Origin: an uncultured Alistipes sp. | GTDB lineage: Bacteria; Bacteroidota; Bacteroidia; Bacteroidales; UBA932 | Direction of reading: 5' to 3' | NCBI GenBank assembly: GCA_900544195.1 | Contig: UQUJ01000019.1 | Span: 1 to 46,515, forward strand | DNA length: 46,515 bases | In this document: one piece after another, positions 42,338 through 46,515 of the stretch | Layout: the number at the start of each line of letters is the position of its first letter | Position numbering within the stretch: position 1 is the stretch's first letter | The notes under the pieces: generated by a model | The model's database searches: none | What the model was told of the DNA's origin: nothing | Seen by the model: the letters and a program-made list of their open reading frames with translations, nothing else | Translations under genes and position numbers: made by a program

Positions 42338-42444
42338 GTTACAGCCCTTGTCGAAGCGACTTTGTGCGGAGGCCCGCCGGGACTGCCGGACAAGACAAAG
42401 AACTTTGAGTTACAGCCCTTGTCGAAGCGACCTTGTGCGGAGGC
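42338..42444 (+). repeat. Direct repeat of 36 bp, two copies
   Basis: GTTACAGCCCTTGTCGAAGC and the following 16 bases occur at 42338-42373 and 42409-42444 with one mismatch, 71 bp apart. The second copy runs straight into the CACGTTAC-loop hairpin. A related sequence (GAAG, then GCGACTTCGTGCTTAGGCGG) precedes the hairpin at 44224. Confidence 0.8.
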
Positions 42445-42449
42445 GGCCA

Positions 42450-42505
42450 AAGAAAAGTCATTCCCGAATTTTTCACGTTACAAAAATTCGGGAATGACTT
42501 TTCTT
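42450..42505 (+). repeat. Long hairpin with CACGTTAC loop, copy 2
   Basis: A 24-bp perfect stem (42450-42473 with 42482-42505) and loop CACGTTAC (42474-42481). Further pairing GCGGCCA/TGTCCGC with one mismatch extends it outwards. It lies between smpB and the caspase-like gene, so a role as two-way terminator is possible, but the loop is shared with the other copies while the stem is not. Confidence 0.9.
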
Positions 42506-42636
42506 CTGTCCGCGATGTTGCAGTTGTGCCGCACGGAACTATGTGGAGTCCAACATGTTGTCAATCAGCGAAATCTTGGGAGCTCCTCATCACCGTTTGC
42601 GTGTGGAGGAGAGCGGCCTTATGTCCTTAACATCAA

Positions 42637-43860
42637 TTAATTATCCTCCACACTTTGTGTGAGGCGCAGTGCTGCCCAGTCTCCGGAAAGCTCGCTTGAC
42701 GGGATTACAGTCGGAGTCTGGCTTTTTGAATTCTCGATGACAGAGTGGCGGTACACCTGTTCCTGAACATATGCTGCCAGATCTCCAAGGGAAACATCGC
42801 CTTTTGTCTCTTTTAACTTCTTCAGAAGAAAATACGTGAACAAACCATGACCTTTATCAGTATACTGGTAAGCTGTCTCGTCTCCGGAAGCGGCTGAAAA
42901 GACGATGAGATTTCCTTTTGGAACTTCCTTTTTAGACTTAAGCGCCACACCGCGTGCCGCGACAAGCATGTCCCCTGTTCGTTCGGCTCCTGAAAAACAT
43001 GCGTCCAAAAGGACGACCGTCTGTCTCGTTGGGAACTTTGAAAGACTTGAATAGAGTTCACTTAATTTGTAACCTGTCTTGACATTGGAGCCACTGCCAT
43101 CGACTGGCAAAAGATATGCGTCTCTTGTCCCCTCGTCCGGTATCCCATGCCCGGCATAATAGAAAATCAGGCTTGCATCCCCGTCATAAGCTTTCGCGAT
43201 GCTCTCAAGCCAATCTACTTGAGCCCACATATTCACAAGTGTGGCGTTGGGTACAAAATGGATGTTCTTCTCCGGAACACCAAGAGTCTTATGGCAGTAT
43301 TCTCTGAACATGTTCCCATCATTCTCGGCGTAATCCACTTCAGTGACTGACTGGTACTTCTCATTCGCTACGATCACGGCAAATGTCTTGTCGTTGACAA
43401 TCCCGGATGAAGGGATGTTGGTGTCAACATCCGACTTCCCTGTCGCGACTGATTTCCTATGAAGCCTTGGCTTTCCGACGTTGCCGTCATCCGCGTCGTC
43501 CGCATCCACATCAATACTGTCAAAGTTATAAGATATGTCAACACTAGCGAACTCCAACGAATTGTTGTTCCTGTAGGTAAAACTCCTCCCATCAGGTGTG
43601 GTGGAAATGTTGATGGCATGGCTCTTTCCACAGTTGTCATAATAATCGTAGCTGCGCCTGAGTTTGGCCTTCGCAGGAGCCGTCAGTACGCAGCCGGCGA
43701 TCAGTAAAGCACTTCCTGGAGCGAGCGAAAGAAAGAGTTCGTCGATGTCGGCCTCGTAATCAATGGCAAATATAATTCCGGCAAAAGTCACGGCTGCTCC
43801 GGAACAGCAGAAAATCGTGCTAAGTCTTTTTCTCGTTCTGTATCCATGATAGTAGTCCAT
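42637..43860 (-). CDS. Membrane-anchored caspase-like (C14) protein
   Basis: 407 aa from ATG 43860. An in-frame start at 43977 would overlap the upstream ORF by 83 bases and put untypical residues before the membrane anchor. Two hydrophobic segments (LSTIFCCSGAAVTFAGIIFAI and LFLSLAPGSALLIAGCVL) form an N-terminal anchor, followed by an acidic linker (DSIDVDADDADDGN). The C14 caspase/metacaspase domain begins near KTFAVIVANEKYQSV. The catalytic dyad is visible: His238 in YYAGHG and Cys288 in LLDACFSG. Substrate-pocket residues and DAYLLPVDG are also present. Metacaspases cut after Lys/Arg; role here unknown. A small ORF is just upstream, and hairpins with identical loops flank the pair. Confidence 0.85.
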   Translation of the reverse strand: MDYYHGYRTRKRLSTIFCCSGAAVTFAGIIFAIDYEADIDELFLSLAPGSALLIAGCVLTAPAKAKLRRSYDYYDNCGKSHAINISTTPDGRSFTYRNNNSLEFASVDISYNFDSIDVDADDADDGNVGKPRLHRKSVATGKSDVDTNIPSSGIVNDKTFAVIVANEKYQSVTEVDYAENDGNMFREYCHKTLGVPEKNIHFVPNATLVNMWAQVDWLESIAKAYDGDASLIFYYAGHGIPDEGTRDAYLLPVDGSGSNVKTGYKLSELYSSLSKFPTRQTVVLLDACFSGAERTGDMLVAARGVALKSKKEVPKGNLIVFSAASGDETAYQYTDKGHGLFTYFLLKKLKETKGDVSLGDLAAYVQEQVYRHSVIENSKSQTPTVIPSSELSGDWAALRLTQSVEDN

Positions 43861-43894
43861 AGAAGTGGTATTGTCTCCCCAAAACTCAGTTTTT

Positions 43895-44158
43895 TCACAT
43901 CTCTCCACGCTGCCTTTGCCGCTCTTTATATTCCCTGAAAGACAAAGATGGAGATGATGATTCCACTCTTGATACATTAGAATCTCTCGGTGCGGTTATG
44001 CTTGAAATCTCGGAACGCGAATAAAAGAACATATCCCCGTTTGCCGTAGTGACGATAATGTCGTCACCTTGCGTGGTTACCGTTCCTTCGATGACAGTGC
44101 CATTCCTCAAAGCCACCTTGCTGGCCCCTGAAGTGTTTTGAGCATTGGCGATTACCAC
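43895..44158 (-). CDS. Small hypothetical protein upstream of the caspase gene (start uncertain)
   Basis: 87 aa if read from GTG 44158; no ATG is available before the in-frame stop at 44210-44212. The core VALRNGTVIEGTVTTQGDDI and the segment MFFYSRSEISSIT resemble a small beta-barrel domain of Bacteroidota secreted proteins, where a signal peptide usually precedes it. The missing signal peptide suggests a truncated 5' end. The C-terminus is charged (FREYKERQRQRGEM). It ends 34 bases before the caspase start. It may be a decayed gene or a genuine short partner. Confidence 0.5.
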   Translation of the reverse strand: MVIANAQNTSGASKVALRNGTVIEGTVTTQGDDIIVTTANGDMFFYSRSEISSITAPRDSNVSRVESSSPSLSFREYKERQRQRGEM

Positions 44159-44223
44159 TGAGCGGACAATCGCCTCTGAGCTTGTAGAAGTACCAAAGCG
44201 ACTTCGTGCTTAGGCGGCCAAAG

Positions 44224-44273
44224 AAAAGAGATTCCCACATTTTGCACGTTACCAAAATGTGGGAATCTCTTTT
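44224..44273 (+). repeat. Long hairpin with CACGTTAC loop, copy 3
   Basis: A 21-bp perfect stem (44224-44244 with 44253-44273) and loop CACGTTAC (44245-44252). It is preceded by AGGCGGCCAAAG, the same as copy 2, and followed by TGACCGC, which can pair outward with GCGGCCA. It is upstream of the small ORF and caspase gene. Confidence 0.9.
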
Positions 44274-44411
44274 TCTTATGACCGCTTTGTCGTTTGGACA
44301 GCTCTTGTAAGAAGACCGATGCGGAAAACAATGCGCATCAATGAAGAACCCCTACCGAGACTCCGACCAGATTTCTTTCCGATCCGTCGAATCCCCGGAC
44401 AAAGTACCCAG

Positions 44412-44678
44412 GCGGCATTTGGGCTGAATCCCGCCCTTAGGGTGCGCTTGGGCATTTCCTGTCAGCCGCCCTTGCTTTCTCCGTCACCAAAACGTGACTC
44501 GCCGGGCATGAATCTGTGAGAGACTCGCCCGTACTGTCTCAAACGTCACTCCACGAGCGGCATTTGGGCGGAATCCCGCCCTTAGGGTGCGCTTGGGCAA
44601 TCCCTGTCAGCCGTCCTTGCTTTCTCCGTCACCAAAACGTGACTCTCCGGGCGTGAATCTGTGAGAAACTCGCCCGTA
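44412..44678. repeat. Duplicated 122-bp noncoding element
   Basis: Two units of equal length, 44412-44533 and 44557-44678, with about 8 differences and a 23-bp spacer. Each starts GCGGCATTTGGGC and ends ACTCGCCCGTA. Each can form small hairpins: GGGC(G/T)GAATCCCGCCC near the start and CGGGC...GCCCG near the end. No credible ORF spans them. The function is unknown; the strong conservation suggests a recent duplication. Confidence 0.85.
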
Positions 44679-44743
44679 GTTACTTGGTCTCTGTTCAAGA
44701 AGCGACAAGTGGCACAATAATTATAGAAGCGATACAATAAAAT

Positions 44744-44791
44744 AAGTTCCGCCGTAAGAAGCGGCACCATAAAGTTCCGCCGTAAGAAGCG
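44744..44791. repeat. Two 20-bp direct repeats at the metK 3' end
   Basis: AAGTTCCGCCGTAAGAAGCG occurs at 44744-44763 and 44772-44791 (period 28), ending 3 bases from the metK stop codon. AGAAGCGA-like words also occur at about 44698 and 44725. Confidence 0.75.
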
Positions 44792-44794
44792 CCG

Positions 44795-46105
44795 CTATAT
44801 TCCGAACGCCTTTTTGATTCCCTCCACGGCGTCGAGCTTCTCCCAACCGAAGAACTGGACTGGCTTGTCGGTCTGGTGTCCCGGCTTGCCGACCTTCACG
44901 GTCTTGGTGTACGGCTTGCGGCCGAAGTGGCCGTAGGCGGCGGTCGGTTCGTAGATAGGGTTCTTGAGCTCGAACCTGCGGATGATGGCGGCGGGACGGA
45001 GGTCGAAGAGATCCTCTATCTTGCGGGCGATCTCGGCGTCAGGCACGACGCCGGTTCCATAAGTGTCCACGAATATGCTCACAGGTCTCGCCACACCGAT
45101 TGCGTAGGCGACCTGGACAAGCATTTCGTCAGCGACACCGGCCGCGACCATATTCTTGGCTATGTGCCTTGCCGCGTAGGCAGCCGAACGGTCAACCTTG
45201 CTCGGGTCCTTGCCGGAGAAGGCTCCGCCACCATGCGCGCCCTTGCCACCGTAGGTGTCCACGATGATCTTTCTGCCGGTGAGACCGGTGTCCCCCGCGG
45301 GGCCGCCAATCACGAACTTGCCGGTCGGATTGACGTGCAGGATGAAATCGTCCTTGAACAGGGCGGCCGTCTGAGGGTTGAGGGCCGCCTTTAACTTAGG
45401 CAGGAGGATATTCCTGACATCCGCCTCAATCTTGTCGTGCATCGCCTGATCGACCTTGTCCTGACCGAACTGGCGAACCGCCTCCGAATATGTGATATTC
45501 CCGAGTTCCTCTGCCACGAAGTCATCGTGCTGGGTCGAGATGACTATCGTGTGGACACGCACCGGATGGTGTGACTCGTCATATTCAATGGTGAACTGGG
45601 ACTTGGAGTCAGGCCTTAGGTAAGGCATCAGCCCTGGGGTGTTGTGGCGTATGTCCGCCAGCGCCTGGAGGGCGATCTGCGAGAGGTATAGCGGAAGAGG
45701 CATATAGTCCTCCGTGTCCTTGCAGGCGTAGCCGAACATCATTCCCTGATCGCCGGCTCCCTGGTCCTCAGGGTTCTCACGCACCACGCCACGGTTGATG
45801 TCCTGACTTTGCTCGTGGATTTCCGAGAGCACTCCGCAGGAGTTGCCGTCGAACATGTATTCGGCCTTGTTGTAGCCGATGCGGTTGATCACGCCGCGCA
45901 CAACCTTCTGGACGTCAACGTACGCCTCGTCCGAGCGCACCTCGCCGCCGATCACCACCAAACCCGTCGAGCAGAATGTCTCGCAGGCCACCTTTGACTC
46001 AGGATCCTGGCTGAGGAACTCGTCCAGGATAGCGTCCGAGATCTGATCCGCCACCTTGTCAGGATGTCCCTCGGAAACTGATTCGCTTGTAAATAAGTAA
46101 TTCAT
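44795..46105 (-). CDS. metK: S-adenosylmethionine synthetase
   Basis: 436 aa, at the long end for the family. Motifs: SEGHPDK (residues 11-17), GAGDQGMMFGYA, GGPAGDTGLTGRKIIVDTYG, and GGGAFSGKDPSKVDRSAAYA with the catalytic Lys and Asp residues. It makes SAM from methionine and ATP in the cytoplasm. The gene is preceded by a 200-nt leader with a SAM-II-like aptamer and a terminator, so feedback control by SAM is likely. Confidence 0.97.
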   Translation of the reverse strand: MNYLFTSESVSEGHPDKVADQISDAILDEFLSQDPESKVACETFCSTGLVVIGGEVRSDEAYVDVQKVVRGVINRIGYNKAEYMFDGNSCGVLSEIHEQSQDINRGVVRENPEDQGAGDQGMMFGYACKDTEDYMPLPLYLSQIALQALADIRHNTPGLMPYLRPDSKSQFTIEYDESHHPVRVHTIVISTQHDDFVAEELGNITYSEAVRQFGQDKVDQAMHDKIEADVRNILLPKLKAALNPQTAALFKDDFILHVNPTGKFVIGGPAGDTGLTGRKIIVDTYGGKGAHGGGAFSGKDPSKVDRSAAYAARHIAKNMVAAGVADEMLVQVAYAIGVARPVSIFVDTYGTGVVPDAEIARKIEDLFDLRPAAIIRRFELKNPIYEPTAAYGHFGRKPYTKTVKVGKPGHQTDKPVQFFGWEKLDAVEGIKKAFGI

Positions 46106-46131
46106 AATGTGTTATATTTATATTTTCAATC

Positions 46132-46200
46132 ATTTCGCCATAATGGGCCAAATTCTTCGGCCATTATTTCCAACGTCGCATTTCAGCGCGGCAGGCGAAA
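46132..46200 (-). promoter_or_regulatory. Second structured region in the metK leader
   Basis: On the minus strand TTTCGCC (46194-46200) can pair with GGCGAAA (46133-46139), enclosing two hairpins: CGC-GCTGAAAT-GCG, and a longer one, AATAATGGCC with GGCCCATTAT (one bulge). It lies between the terminator and the metK start. I do not recognise it as a known motif. Confidence 0.4.
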
Positions 46201-46202
46201 AC

Positions 46203-46234
46203 AAAAAACTCCAACGTATGCGGAATACGTGGAG
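46203..46234 (-). terminator. Terminator in the metK leader
   Basis: On the minus strand CTCCACGTAT (46225-46234) pairs with ATACG-T-TGGAG (46209-46219; one bulge), followed by TTTTTT (46203-46208) and more T. It lies 22 bases after the SAM-II-like aptamer, the usual place for an expression platform. Confidence 0.75.
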
Positions 46235-46259
46235 CGACACCAAAAACACAATATGAAAT

Positions 46260-46306
46260 ATTTTAGCATTTTTTAGTGTGGTTGCAAGCAGGCAAATCTC
46301 TCCACA
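46260..46306 (-). promoter_or_regulatory. SAM-II (SAM_alpha)-like riboswitch of metK
   Basis: Minus strand: stem TGTGG (46302-46306) with CCACA; loop with GATTTG and CC, then TGCTTGCAA; after the stem CTAAAAAATGCTAAAA. GATTTG, TTGCA and GCTAAAA with this order and spacing are the conserved loop parts of the SAM-II pseudoknot. The 3' pairing partner of the second helix is not obvious, which lowers confidence. It starts almost at the predicted transcript start and precedes a terminator and metK. Confidence 0.6.
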
Positions 46307-46315
46307 TTCCGTGTG

Positions 46316-46346
46316 CAAAGGTACTACTTTTTCGGGAATATCCAAA
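46316..46346 (-). promoter_or_regulatory. metK promoter
   Basis: On the minus strand TTTG (46343-46346), 19 bases, TACCTTTG (46316-46323): a full consensus match. Transcription should begin near 46308, giving a leader of about 200 nt. Confidence 0.8.
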
Positions 46347-46486
46347 AGCTTCTCAAAGTTTGGGCAAAGGGCAGAGGCAAGGTTTGAACAATGCCGATCC
46401 GCATCGGTCGGCCAGTAATATTACTAATTCAACTTTCGCAAGTAGGCAATTACCTGCTGTAAAGTACATTATCTCACGTTCGAAGG

Positions 46487-46515
46487 TGATTGCCCACCCT
46501 CATCAATTCACGTTA
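46487..46515 (+). repeat. Possible fourth CACGTTAC-loop hairpin, cut by the window end
   Basis: The window ends in CCCTCATCAATTCACGTTA. If the next bases are C followed by AATTGATGAGG, this is the left arm and loop of another hairpin of the family. The right arm is outside the window. Confidence 0.35.

Noticed and set aside
42450..42505. Integron attC site
   Set aside because: No paired RYYYAAC/GTTRRRY boxes, no integrase, and perfect stems without the extrahelical bases of attC.
42362..42640. Plus-strand ORFs across the hairpin after smpB
   Set aside because: They are translations of the repeat and hairpin; the reading is explained by the DNA element, not by a protein.
43861..43977. 39-residue N-terminal extension of the caspase-like protein
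   Set aside because: It overlaps the upstream ORF and is not hydrophobic or conserved-looking; ATG 43860 directly precedes the anchor.
44412..44678. CRISPR array
   Set aside because: Only two units of 122 bp with a 23-bp spacer and no cas genes; the repeat is far longer than a CRISPR repeat.

Overview
The window is from a Bacteroidota chromosome, most likely a Bacteroidales member (perhaps a Rikenellaceae-like or uncultured gut/rumen lineage; the family is inference). Support comes from Bacteroidota-only families (DUF4270, DUF4294, DUF3098, DUF4876/DUF6850), TonB-linked outer-membrane biology, and promoters of the Bacteroidota type TTTG-N18-20-TAnnTTTG, seen for example before tRNA-Gly, rplP and metK. 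The order of housekeeping genes is coherent and there is no phage or intact transposon.

Layout. 1-582 is the 3' end of a FISUMP-type surface protein with a terminator, followed by the 3' remnant of a group II intron (domains V and VI, ending at 980). 982-13608 is a minus-strand six-gene unit for peptide capture and degradation: C69 dipeptidase, TonB-dependent receptor, DUF4876 lipoprotein, DUF6850 barrel, M16 zinc peptidase, S46 dipeptidyl-peptidase. 13667-16603 holds a small secreted protein, pheS, tRNA-Gly(GCC), pnuC and acpP. 16814-19276 (minus) is a DUF4270 lipoprotein with a truncated glycogen-synthase-like protein. 19367-22117 is ftsX, DUF3098, uppP and lpxH (envelope biogenesis), converging on a DUF4294 gene.

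23064-33631 is a ribosomal-protein operon that starts at rplP and runs without a break through spc and alpha genes to rplQ (22 genes, including secY, map, infA and rpoA). The upstream S10-operon half (rpsJ to rpsC) is absent here and rplP has its own promoter. Then come hppA (K+-dependent, Na+-type membrane pyrophosphatase), a LacI regulator, and on the minus strand purE, miaA and a second, lipoprotein M16 peptidase. smpB follows on the plus strand.

42332-44794 is the accessory-looking part: a membrane-anchored caspase-like protein and a small partner ORF, bracketed by two long hairpins in the same orientation, then a duplicated 122-bp noncoding element. metK (minus) closes the window behind a long leader that resembles a SAM-II riboswitch plus an intrinsic terminator.

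The least explained signals are: (1) hairpins with unrelated stems but the same 8-nt loop CACGTTAC, three complete and one cut by the window end; (2) the metK leader, with a possible second structured domain; (3) the peptidase/TonB operon with two domains of unknown function; (4) strong Shine-Dalgarno sequences restricted to rplR, rpmD and rplO; and (5) apparent strong over-representation of GAATAT/ATATTC.
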